DNA from: Bacteroidota bacterium
Lineage (GTDB): Bacteria; Bacteroidota; Bacteroidia; B-17B0; Aurantibacillaceae
Length of the DNA: 24,557 bases
NCBI GenBank assembly: GCA_947474485.1
Contig: CANJJP010000001.1
Location: 1 to 24,557, forward strand
Reading direction: 5' to 3'
Shown here: one piece after another, positions 1-9,001 of the stretch
How the letters are laid out: each line of letters starts with the position of its first letter
Position numbering within the stretch: the first letter of the stretch is position 1
Notes under the pieces: model-generated
Database searches by the model: none
What the model was told of the DNA's origin: nothing
Seen by the model: only the letters and a program-made list of their open reading frames with translations
Translations under genes and position numbers: made by a program

Positions 1-1
1 A

Positions 2-3000
2 TTGAGGTTTTGTTAAGTTATTATCAGAAAGATAATTAAAAAAAATAGAAAAAGGTATGGAAGGATTATTATTAAATTCCTCAACAAACAGAAGTTGTGT
101 AAATAATTTCAATGAAAATATTTTAACCTCGGATGAAATATCAACCATCATATTAACTACTTTAGTTAGAGCAATTAAAATATTAGTAAAAGGCATCGCA
201 ATAAATACTTTATTGTCACTATCTTGAATTAATAATTCTTGTAATTGGTTATGAATAGAATTTTTTTGAATTTCTGGAAGATACTCAATTTCAGTATTAA
301 TTTCATCTTTTACCAATTTGGAATTAACTCCAGTAAATGATTCTAACATAAATAACCATGAGTTAAAAACATCAAACAAGGTTAATTGATTTTTAATGCG
401 ATATAATGAATTAATATTATTGGTAATAGAAATACCGTTATTTATGCCAATACTATTAAATTTTCCCTCTATCTTTAACAAAAAACTAAACAATTTTTGA
501 CCAGATTTAGTGTTTATTTTGTTTTCTAAAAGTACCTTTTCATAAATAGTAAGCCATTCAATTTTAATCTGATTTTTATTCCTCTCTAAAATAAAATGTA
601 AATTTTGATCATTAATAACAATTTGAATTATTGATTTTCTAAAAATATCTAAAATTTGTTTTTCATTTAAATTTGCAGTTTTTATACTAACAATAACTTG
701 TTTAACAATAGATTTTAAAAATATAATTGACAAGTTATTATCAAATAATAAAAATAAATAGTCTAAATCCTCTTTTAGTAATTTATCTATATCTTCAGAT
801 GAAAGTATAGCCTCAGGATCGTTATCACTAATTTTTTTTAATTCTAAAATTAAATCATCAATATAATCTGTGTTAAACTTTAGACCTTGCTTTAATCTTT
901 TTTTAAAAAAAACGGGTTCTTTATTTAGCAAACTAATTAGTAAACTTTCTAAAATCGTCAATTCTTTAATTGTTGACCACCATGGTATTTCTCTATATAA
1001 AATAAAATAAATAACTATATCACAAATATTTTCATTAGATAAATTATAATTATTTGTCAAACTAAAACTTTCAGAATCTATAATATTAATAGCATCTACT
1101 GATGAATCTATTTTTTGATTCAAAGGTAAATTATTACTTAAATGATATGAAATTACAATCCGATAATCTACAATTTTTAGTTTAGTTGACTTTAACTGAA
1201 TAAGTATAAAAATAAATCTTTCAAGAATTAATTTATAATAAATTTCTTTTTTCGTGCTACGATTTATAAATTCCAAATATAAATCATTTACCTTTTGATA
1301 TAAATCCTCTAATTTTATTAATATTACTTGAATTGAATAATTTATCTCCGTTTCATTTAAAATTATATTTGCAAATATTTTTTCCTGTAAATCTACAAAT
1401 TGATAATGTAATGTATTAAATGATAATTCCAATTCATCAATTGTTAAAATACTAATAAATGGGTTATTATCATCCTTATTTATAGATTCATCAAATTTAA
1501 ATATGTGCGGTTTTTCAAATACAAAAATATTAGAAAGCTGATTATATCTAATTTCAATTTCATTAGTATTTTTTATAAAATAAAGTATTGTCTGATAATC
1601 AAAAACTTTTCTGTCTGAGTCCTTACTAATTAAAAGTATTTTAAAATCAACTAACCGTTTGATTAAACTATTTAAAGAAGAATGTAAATAATTTAACATA
1701 GACGCATTAATCTGATTGGAATTTGAATCTTCATCAATTAAAATAATTCTACTATAATAAATATGAAGGTTATTTAAATACTGCGTAGTTTCAATAAGCT
1801 TATTTATAATCCAAAGGTAATTATTTGAGCTAAATACAATTTTCTCGGAATTATACCCAGCAATTTCCTGAATACTATTTTCAAAAATAGCAAGATCATT
1901 TAATAATACGTCCTGATTTTGTTGCAAATCTTCAGTATACTTAACATCAATCTCAGAAATTAAAATGTCTTGCTTTGAGGAATCTAAAAGTTTAAAATCA
2001 AACAATAACTTTAAATCCTTATCTAAAATAGTATTATTTTCAGCAAAATTTAATTGTCTACTCCAACCATTAAATTTTAACTCATCTAAGTTTTTAAAAG
2101 GTTCAATAAGTAAAAAAAATGCATCAATTTTTTTTAAAAAACTATTAATAAATTCTTCTATTTTTCGTCTAACATCAGATTCATTTATATTATTTATTAA
2201 TTTATAAATATTACTGGAAACTAAAATATCCTCTAAATTAAAATCCGCACTCCATTTAAAATTATGTTGTTTAAATGATTGTTCATTGAGTAGCTTTTTA
2301 AAAAAATCAGAAAATTCAACCTTTAAATCTTTTAATAAATTATCAATTTTAGAATAATCAATTTCATTTTCAACTAAAGAAATTAATGATTCCTTAATTC
2401 TATAAAACAATTCTGAATTATCAGAATTTTCAATAAATGAAATAAAATCTTTTCTACTCTTAAAATCGTTACAATCATATAACCATTCTAATAAATCATT
2501 TTTATTATTAAAATCTCTAAATAAATAAAACAAACTAATTAAAATTTTAACATCAGACTTATCATAAACAATCCAAATATCTGCAATATAATTAGCATAG
2601 TTAAATGAAGTACTATTATTTACAGCTGCATTATTAATAAACAATAATCTTTCTTTTATATTTCCTATTAAAACATTTTTATAATAATTAAACAAAATAG
2701 GATCATTCAAATTAATAAAGTAATCTATTAAAACATTTTTATTAGTATAATTAACTTGACTTTTTATCCACTGAACTAAATTATTTTTATCATTAAAAAC
2801 ATCAAACGATTTGTTGCTTGTAAAATTTAACAAAGAATTTGAATCCAATATATTTAATAAATTATTTATGTCTCGTTTAAAATTTTTAATATTTAAATTA
2901 TATGAATTTTCAAAAATTAAATTGTTATTATAATTTACATAATTCTTTTTAAAAATGTCACTAAATGTATCGGTATTTGAAATAGAAATAATAATTTCTT

Positions 3001-5530
3001 GTTGTATTTTAATAATTTCAACTCCTGTATATAAAGCTAAATTGGATATTATTAAATTTAATTTTTCGTTTGTAATATTGGTGTTTATATAAAATTTTTC
3101 TTTTAAAAACACAGCCCTAATTACATCTTTAAAGTAATTTAAATTTTTATTTGTAATTTTTTGAAATATATTTTGAAATTCTTTATAAAAATCAAAGCTT
3201 TCATTTTCCTCAAGTAAATTTAAAATCCAACTTTGTTCACTCAAATTTTCTAACTGAATAAGTTTAATTATATGATTAAAATTCCCGCTTTTTAAAAACA
3301 TTTTTAAATTATTTACAAAAGAGAAGGAATTCATTATTTTTTCTAAAATAAAAACTCCTAAAGCCCAATTTGAAGAGAAAACTTTTAAAGATGAATAATC
3401 CCCATTTATATATTTAAAAATAGCATCTTCATAATTACTTAAAATAGAATCAGGAAAATAGTTAATATTAGATTTTTCATCTTCAACATTTCTAATTTTA
3501 TCTCTCAACAATAAATATTTATCTTCTAAACTTTCATTATAAGTAAAAATATAATCTAAATCAACTAATGTTAAATTTTCTTTTAATCTTAATTTTGAAT
3601 AATTACTTTTTATAGTATTAAATGTCTTCCATAAAGGAATATTTAATTTTACTGAAATATTAACTAAAATGTCATTAATAAAATCTTTAAATGAAACTTG
3701 TTCTAATTTATTTTGATCAATTATATTGTAAATATATTGCTGTGTGATAATAGCTGCATTATATTCTAACATCAAATCGGTAAATAATAATTCCAGAATA
3801 GCTTCCAAAGTTTCAATAAAACCATTTTTTAAAAATGGAAATACTTTATTTAAAATATATTTAGATTCGGTCCAATTCAATTTATTTAAAAAAACTGAAG
3901 CTTGATTGATTTTAGAAATATTTGTACAAAAGTCAATAAATGCTTTTGGGTGTTTATTTTCAAAATTATGTAGTATTTTAAGTAATTCAGAATTATAATC
4001 CTCATTAAGATTAACTAAACCAAAAACTTTGTTATAAGCACTACCCCACCATGGCCAATCTCTAAATTCAATTATATAAAAAATTAAATCCAAAAAATAT
4101 ATAGAATCTAAATTTGAATCAGTATTCAGATTACTATCTATTTTGTAACTTAATAACTCTAATTCACTTTTACCATCCTCAATAATTAGTTTTATTGATC
4201 GATTTACATTTTCATCTAAATTATGATTAACCTTATTAAATGATTTAATAATAAAAGATTCGGGAACTTCTAGTATTTGATTTAATAATAAAGATGAAAT
4301 AAATTGTCTTAAATCTTTTTTTAATCTTGATTCTCTAATAATTTCAAATATTGCTGCTATTTTTTCAGAAAATGAATCCTTTAATTCTTCAATTATTTTA
4401 TTAAGTTGGAATTCCGAGAAATTTAAAAATATATTATCTAAAATGGTTTCACTTAAAACATTTTGTTTAAAAAGGTCAACCAATTTTAATTTATTTTTAA
4501 TTATAAATGTTGTAATTAGATTTTCAAAATCACTTAAATTAATAGTATAGTTTAAAGCTGGAAATGAAGAGTGAGTTAAATAGTATATAATTAAGAAATC
4601 ATTTTTAGAGAAACTACTTTCGTTAACATTTTCATTAATTTTTATTACATCTGCATTACTATTTAAATATATATCTGATTTAATAAATTCTGTAATTCTA
4701 TTTTCAGAATTATTTAAATTAAAACTTGAAATATATTTTTCAAATACATATTTAAGCGATGAATCTTCTGATAAATATTCATCAATAAAATCATTAACAG
4801 ATCTAATAAAACCATTTTGTGAAATAATTTCTTCAAAAGTTTTTCTTAAAATAAGTTTTGAAGAAATATTATTAGTGGCAATAGTTGAATGATGTAGTTT
4901 CTCAATAAAATTAATTAACTCATTTAATTTACTTTTTTCAGAAGAATTAACAAATTCCCTTAATAATAAAATCAAATCTTTAAAATCATATTGATTTATA
5001 AGGCGAATTATCCACTTATTATCAGTTTGTTTAAATAGAGTATTTTTTATTTCATAAATAAAAGCCTTTTCAGTAATATTTCCAAAATTTGTAATTGTGT
5101 TTGCCCACCATGGTAAATGTCCATTCGCTAAAAAAAATATTAAAATATCAATTTCGTTTTGGGATTCACTTTTAATAGATGAATTTACAGTATCAGTTTC
5201 ATTATTATCTACCTTATCTGAATCAATATTTAATTGATTTTGAGCAAATTCTATTTGTTTTATTAATTGAGGTCGTAAATTATTTATTATAAGAGCGGTT
5301 AAATTTTCATTTAAATCATTTTTTTTAACTACACCTAAATCTATTTCAATATTAGAAATACTTATTGTTGAATTTATAGTGTTAAATTCATCAAAAAGTT
5401 GTTCAAGAGCTTTTGTTATAGAATTATTGAAAAATTTCGAAAACAAAACTTCATCTGATTGATAAGTTTCAGCATTAGAGTTTGAAATTTCAAATAATAC
5501 TCTTTTAACTTTGTGAATATTAGCAGGCAT
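2..5530 (-). CDS. Giant CIS tape measure protein (CIS_TMP family), partial: C-terminus beyond left edge
   Basis: An open frame starts with ATG at 5530-5528 and continues without a stop to the window edge, giving at least 1843 codons. The N-terminus follows the family pattern: a start beginning 'MPANIHKVKRVLFEIS', then 'ALEQLFDEF' and 'ISNIEIDLGVV' within the first 80 residues, then the hallmark 'GHLPWW' (Pro140). Further PWW motifs occur at Pro493 ('DWPWWGSA') and Pro1516 ('EIPWWSTI'), with a degenerate copy around Pro324 ('SSFPAL'), so the protein looks built from repeated units. It is largely Leu/Ile/Asn/Lys-rich and probably helical. By family knowledge it would lie in the tube lumen and set particle length. 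It starts 1 base after the stop of the Afp12-like gene, as the latest gene visible in the operon. Identity is firm; the true length is unknown. Confidence 0.88.
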   Translation of the reverse strand, partial: MPANIHKVKRVLFEISNSNAETYQSDEVLFSKFFNNSITKALEQLFDEFNTINSTISISNIEIDLGVVKKNDLNENLTALIINNLRPQLIKQIEFAQNQLNIDSDKVDNNETDTVNSSIKSESQNEIDILIFFLANGHLPWWANTITNFGNITEKAFIYEIKNTLFKQTDNKWIIRLINQYDFKDLILLLREFVNSSEKSKLNELINFIEKLHHSTIATNNISSKLILRKTFEEIISQNGFIRSVNDFIDEYLSEDSSLKYVFEKYISSFNLNNSENRITEFIKSDIYLNSNADVIKINENVNESSFSKNDFLIIYYLTHSSFPALNYTINLSDFENLITTFIIKNKLKLVDLFKQNVLSETILDNIFLNFSEFQLNKIIEELKDSFSEKIAAIFEIIRESRLKKDLRQFISSLLLNQILEVPESFIIKSFNKVNHNLDENVNRSIKLIIEDGKSELELLSYKIDSNLNTDSNLDSIYFLDLIFYIIEFRDWPWWGSAYNKVFGLVNLNEDYNSELLKILHNFENKHPKAFIDFCTNISKINQASVFLNKLNWTESKYILNKVFPFLKNGFIETLEAILELLFTDLMLEYNAAIITQQYIYNIIDQNKLEQVSFKDFINDILVNISVKLNIPLWKTFNTIKSNYSKLRLKENLTLVDLDYIFTYNESLEDKYLLLRDKIRNVEDEKSNINYFPDSILSNYEDAIFKYINGDYSSLKVFSSNWALGVFILEKIMNSFSFVNNLKMFLKSGNFNHIIKLIQLENLSEQSWILNLLEENESFDFYKEFQNIFQKITNKNLNYFKDVIRAVFLKEKFYINTNITNEKLNLIISNLALYTGVEIIKIQQEIIISISNTDTFSDIFKKNYVNYNNNLIFENSYNLNIKNFKRDINNLLNILDSNSLLNFTSNKSFDVFNDKNNLVQWIKSQVNYTNKNVLIDYFINLNDPILFNYYKNVLIGNIKERLLFINNAAVNNSTSFNYANYIADIWIVYDKSDVKILISLFYLFRDFNNKNDLLEWLYDCNDFKSRKDFISFIENSDNSELFYRIKESLISLVENEIDYSKIDNLLKDLKVEFSDFFKKLLNEQSFKQHNFKWSADFNLEDILVSSNIYKLINNINESDVRRKIEEFINSFLKKIDAFFLLIEPFKNLDELKFNGWSRQLNFAENNTILDKDLKLLFDFKLLDSSKQDILISEIDVKYTEDLQQNQDVLLNDLAIFENSIQEIAGYNSEKIVFSSNNYLWIINKLIETTQYLNNLHIYYSRIILIDEDSNSNQINASMLNYLHSSLNSLIKRLVDFKILLISKDSDRKVFDYQTILYFIKNTNEIEIRYNQLSNIFVFEKPHIFKFDESINKDDNNPFISILTIDELELSFNTLHYQFVDLQEKIFANIILNETEINYSIQVILIKLEDLYQKVNDLYLEFINRSTKKEIYYKLILERFIFILIQLKSTKLKIVDYRIVISYHLSNNLPLNQKIDSSVDAINIIDSESFSLTNNYNLSNENICDIVIYFILYREIPWWSTIKELTILESLLISLLNKEPVFFKKRLKQGLKFNTDYIDDLILELKKISDNDPEAILSSEDIDKLLKEDLDYLFLLFDNNLSIIFLKSIVKQVIVSIKTANLNEKQILDIFRKSIIQIVINDQNLHFILERNKNQIKIEWLTIYEKVLLENKINTKSGQKLFSFLLKIEGKFNSIGINNGISITNNINSLYRIKNQLTLFDVFNSWLFMLESFTGVNSKLVKDEINTEIEYLPEIQKNSIHNQLQELLIQDSDNKVFIAMPFTNILIALTKVVNMMVDISSEVKIFSLKLFTQLLFVEEFNNNPSIPFSIFFNYLSDNNLTKPQ

Positions 5531-5531
5531 T

Positions 5532-8123
5532 TTATGAAATAATGGTGCTCAAAAGTTTATCAAGTGATTTTGTCTTTAATAAAATATCAGTGGAATTTAA
5601 ATTGTTATTATAATCTAAGTAGCTCTTTTCAAAATCAAGCATTGTATCAAAATCAAACCATTTAATATTAACCACCAAATGTGCAGGTAGTTCTTGATAA
5701 AAAAATTCCTCAACATATTTTTTAAATCCTTTTTTTTGAAATTTAGTTGGCCAACTAGGTAGAATAATTGTTACGATATATGAAAAAGGATTATTAACGT
5801 TACTAAAATAATCTTCGTATTTTGTTGTATAAGTATAATTCAATAAATTAGAATTATTAGAATCTAAATAATATTCTAATTTATCTATTGCCTCTGAACG
5901 GGAAGAATAATAACTTCTAGATAATAATTTACCATATTCACATTCAAAACTTATTCTGTATTCTTTTAAAGCTGATTCAATAATTTTAAAATTATTCAAA
6001 TCCTTGCTCAAACCAATAAATTTCTTAATAAATAAATCACAATGATTTAGTGTATATAATCTTTCCGACATAAAAATAGATTTATTGTCAAACATTACGT
6101 TAAATCCATAACAAAGGAAATCAATATCAGGCCTTAAAGATAGATGATCTATTATTTTAAAGTTTTCTGAATTATTATCTATGTCAACTATTTTTTGATG
6201 AACAAATTTTCTAATATCATCCGAAAATTCATAGTCAATATTAACTTTTGAAATTAATTCCTTATTATTGAAGATTGAAACTTCATTTGCGCCAGTTTCA
6301 ATTATGTTTTCAAGTTCAATCCCATTTTTTAAAAACACATTTAAAGGATTATTAATAGAATATATTTCAGCTTTAATAAGGCTACCAGAACTTAAATGTG
6401 CAATACTTGAAGTTATAGTTTCATTAGTAAACCCTTTTAAATTTAAATTTTTCCCTATCCATGCTTTTAATCCATTTATTTGAGGATAGAGAGAAGATTT
6501 TCCAGTTATATATCTTTCTGATGATAGTGTTGGAAAATTTTGCAATAAATCAATTTTATAATTTATTGCTTCAACTTGCAACATTTCAGAAAGTAGTTCA
6601 AATTTACTGGTATCAATTCCAAAACGAGCTAATAAGTGATCTAATACAGAATTTCGGCGATTCAAGTATTCTTCCTTTGTTTCAAATGAGTTTTGAATGT
6701 CTTTACTAAGTTGCGTTCTACTCTTATTTAAATAATTAGTCCATTCAGACTTTAAGTGTATTTTATCATTAAAATTATTATATTTTATGTAATAATCTTC
6801 GATAAAGTATTTATATAAATACTCAACGCCTGGTATATCATCAATTAATTGTGTAGCGGAAGTGGTTTCAATGTTTTCAGTAGAAAATAAATATTTTAAA
6901 TGATCAAGTTGTGCTAAAAAATTAGCCATTATTTGATCATAAATCATCAAGTATCCTTTGAACTGTTTTGCCGCTGCAATAATCTCTGGGCCTGCTCCAG
7001 CACTTGGCCCTTTAAAGCCAATACCAAACGTATCAGGAAAATCATATTGAACACTATGATATTTAGATAGTTTTTTATTGGTTCCAACAGGCAAATCTAA
7101 AATATTTTGATTGTAGGATGATGAATTATTTAATTTTGGAGAAGACCATAATTCAATAAAAGATGGATTACTTTCAAAAATTAACGTGTTTTTGTAAAGA
7201 AACTTAAAATTTGAATTTTTGGTGTCAAGGCGAGGGGTATAACTTGATTTAATATCATAAATCCAATTAAATTCATTTTTATTATCATCCGAAATTTTTA
7301 AATTTCTAACAAAAGATACTCCCTGGATAGACATTGCCAAATTAATTAAATCAGAAACAAATATTCGTTTTCTAACTGTTTGATTTAGAAGTTGCTCATT
7401 TAGCAAAAAACCATTTTTTAATAGTGGGCCATCAAAAATAGTTTCCACACCAATGTTCTTTTCTAATAAATCATTGAGACTATTAAACTTAATTTCAGAA
7501 GAAAAATAATTTTGCGCATGTTGAATAAATTGTGCGCATATTTTTTTCGGATCAACGTCCTCAGACAACTCAACATCTAAAATAATACCAATTAAATCAT
7601 ATTCTAAAAAAGTTATTTTTTCAAAAACAACTCCTAATGGACAAACACTTTTAATAAATAAATGAATTTTTTTCTTAATATTATCTCTAGAAATATCATT
7701 ATCAAAATCCGGATGAAGTTCTATTTCAATATCAAAAACACCTGGAATAACTTTTTCTGAATATGCAGGAATAAATTCCCCATTCTTTATTCCGTCAATA
7801 TCTAAAATTAATCTTTTGAAATCAAAAAAAGACAATGGAGAAGTAGTTAAAATTTGATGTGCTGGAAAAAGAGAATTTTTTATTTTTTTACGTCCGGTTG
7901 TATTTAATATTGTGGCAATATCAAAATCTGAACGATAAGCTAAATCAGTTAAGGCGTAGCATAAAGTTTCTAAAATTGTTACACCCGGATCATGCGAATT
8001 ATAATCTGTCCAATTATTGCCAGATAATAATTGTATTTTATTTAGCCCTTTATCTTTTAATTCAAAAAGATCAAAAGAATCATCTGCGTCATCGTTTTTT
8101 AATATTGATGGTGATTCTTTCAT
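5532..8123 (-). CDS. Baseplate wedge protein, Afp12-like
   Basis: This 863-residue protein carries near its N-terminus (about residues 44-61) the motif 'HDPGVTILETLCYALTDL', a signature of the large wedge proteins of eCIS baseplates. Close to the C-terminus (about residues 800-830) is 'SWPTKFQKKGFKKYVEEFF' followed by 'QELPAHL', also typical of these proteins. Its expected role is to form, with the J-like 1203-aa protein, the wedges around the hub that trigger sheath contraction. The start is immediately adjacent to the stop of the 56-aa gene, and the tape measure gene starts 1 base beyond its stop, so all are translated from one message. The middle of the protein is not recognisable by eye. 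The Afp12 assignment rests on motif plus position, not on a search. Confidence 0.78.
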   Translation of the reverse strand: MKESPSILKNDDADDSFDLFELKDKGLNKIQLLSGNNWTDYNSHDPGVTILETLCYALTDLAYRSDFDIATILNTTGRKKIKNSLFPAHQILTTSPLSFFDFKRLILDIDGIKNGEFIPAYSEKVIPGVFDIEIELHPDFDNDISRDNIKKKIHLFIKSVCPLGVVFEKITFLEYDLIGIILDVELSEDVDPKKICAQFIQHAQNYFSSEIKFNSLNDLLEKNIGVETIFDGPLLKNGFLLNEQLLNQTVRKRIFVSDLINLAMSIQGVSFVRNLKISDDNKNEFNWIYDIKSSYTPRLDTKNSNFKFLYKNTLIFESNPSFIELWSSPKLNNSSSYNQNILDLPVGTNKKLSKYHSVQYDFPDTFGIGFKGPSAGAGPEIIAAAKQFKGYLMIYDQIMANFLAQLDHLKYLFSTENIETTSATQLIDDIPGVEYLYKYFIEDYYIKYNNFNDKIHLKSEWTNYLNKSRTQLSKDIQNSFETKEEYLNRRNSVLDHLLARFGIDTSKFELLSEMLQVEAINYKIDLLQNFPTLSSERYITGKSSLYPQINGLKAWIGKNLNLKGFTNETITSSIAHLSSGSLIKAEIYSINNPLNVFLKNGIELENIIETGANEVSIFNNKELISKVNIDYEFSDDIRKFVHQKIVDIDNNSENFKIIDHLSLRPDIDFLCYGFNVMFDNKSIFMSERLYTLNHCDLFIKKFIGLSKDLNNFKIIESALKEYRISFECEYGKLLSRSYYSSRSEAIDKLEYYLDSNNSNLLNYTYTTKYEDYFSNVNNPFSYIVTIILPSWPTKFQKKGFKKYVEEFFYQELPAHLVVNIKWFDFDTMLDFEKSYLDYNNNLNSTDILLKTKSLDKLLSTIIS

Positions 8124-8294
8124 TTACTTTTTTTGTGAACTAATTTCAGAACTTTCCTTTGCTTGTAAGTGTATTTTTTCAATTAGTTTGTAAACACCAA
8201 TAAATGGTTGATTTCCCAACAATTCTAAGATATTGTTAACTTCATCAATTGTTAATTCAAGTTGTATTAATTGTGCTACCTTTTTTTTTTGCAT
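8124..8294 (-). CDS. 56-aa conserved small protein between fibre-like and Afp12-like genes
   Basis: ATG at 8294-8292 opens a 56-codon frame ending with TAA at 8126-8124, directly abutting the ATG of the next gene. The product begins 'MQKKKVAQLIQLELTIDE' and continues 'VNNILELLGNQPFIGVYKLI', ending in a charged tail. The pattern 'LT.DEVN.IL..LG..PF..V..LI.KI' is a small helical module I recognise from many short phage- and tail-associated proteins. Zero spacing downstream and 4 bases upstream fill the gap exactly, and the coding pattern matches its neighbours. A start codon with no other candidate and the tight packing support a real gene. Its function is unknown; a structural or assembly role in the baseplate is an inference from position. 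Confidence 0.72.
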   Translation of the reverse strand: MQKKKVAQLIQLELTIDEVNNILELLGNQPFIGVYKLIEKIHLQAKESSEISSQKK

Positions 8295-8298
8295 ATTT

Positions 8299-9000
8299 TT
8301 AATAAAGTTTAGCTATATTATATTTTATTAAAATACCTTCTCCGTAATTACTTTTTGTTTTTATTTGTAATTGATAACTAAAGTAAGATCCAGCCCATCT
8401 AACATCCAGTTTATTTCTTGACCAGCCATAATAACCACATGTTTTAGTAATTGCATTTTTTGATTTACCATAAGTACTTACAGCTATTGCATGTAATATA
8501 GAGTGTGCTCCCTTTTTTCCAACAGTTGCTATAATTTCAAATGCTTGGTATTCGTTTAAATCAGACAATACATCATGCCATTCTCCGTCGGCAGGAATTT
8601 CACCAAATGCAAAATTACCTTTTCTACCCTCCATACCAATCATACCGGAGACATCTAACTTATAATCTGGTCTAGTAGAACCAATTCCTACATTGCCACC
8701 TTTTGCAATAAAAAGTCTGCTTCCACCATTAGGTTCAACAATATTAAAACCTTCATTTCCATCTTCAGTTTTTTGATTAATTGTCCATGTTGGATTTAAG
8801 TCATTAATGTTATCAAAAAAACGAAGAAGCTCCCTATTTGTTCCATCTGCTAGAATTTTAATTCCCTCACCTTTAGTTTTTATAATTCCATCATCAATTT
8901 TATTAACACTAGAATCAATAAAATCATGAAAATCCTGCTCAGTAGGAATATTACCTTTTAAAAAATAATTCTTAAGATTTGCCCTTGTCTTTTGCGCCAT
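8299..9000 (-). CDS. Fibre-like / receptor-binding candidate protein with KLDVSG motif
   Basis: The 233-residue product has three visible parts. Residues 1-45 ('KTRANLKNYFLKGNIPTEQ', then 'FHDFIDSSVNK') resemble the N-termini of many Bacteroidota tail-associated proteins. Residues 95-120 contain 'GGNVGIGSTRPDYKLDVSG', a short-shaft motif common in Bacteroidota fibre and adhesin proteins. Residues 130-233 look like a beta-rich globular domain ('DGEWHDVLSDL', 'AFEIIATVG', ending 'KYNIAKLY'). There is no signal peptide. The gene lies between the two large wedge genes, 1 base after the Afp11-like stop. The layout of attachment end, shaft and head domain suggests a baseplate-attached tail fibre or host-binding protein, but this is inference. 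A purely structural baseplate decoration is the alternative. Confidence 0.65.
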   Translation of the reverse strand: MAQKTRANLKNYFLKGNIPTEQDFHDFIDSSVNKIDDGIIKTKGEGIKILADGTNRELLRFFDNINDLNPTWTINQKTEDGNEGFNIVEPNGGSRLFIAKGGNVGIGSTRPDYKLDVSGMIGMEGRKGNFAFGEIPADGEWHDVLSDLNEYQAFEIIATVGKKGAHSILHAIAVSTYGKSKNAITKTCGYYGWSRNKLDVRWAGSYFSYQLQIKTKSNYGEGILIKYNIAKLY

Positions 9001-9001
9001 T

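Noticed and set aside
977..5113. Repeated 9-mer CCACCATGG at three places (about 977, 4046 and 5105) resembling a dispersed DNA repeat
   Set aside because: All three are in the same reading frame and encode the PWW motif of the tape measure, so protein conservation explains them.
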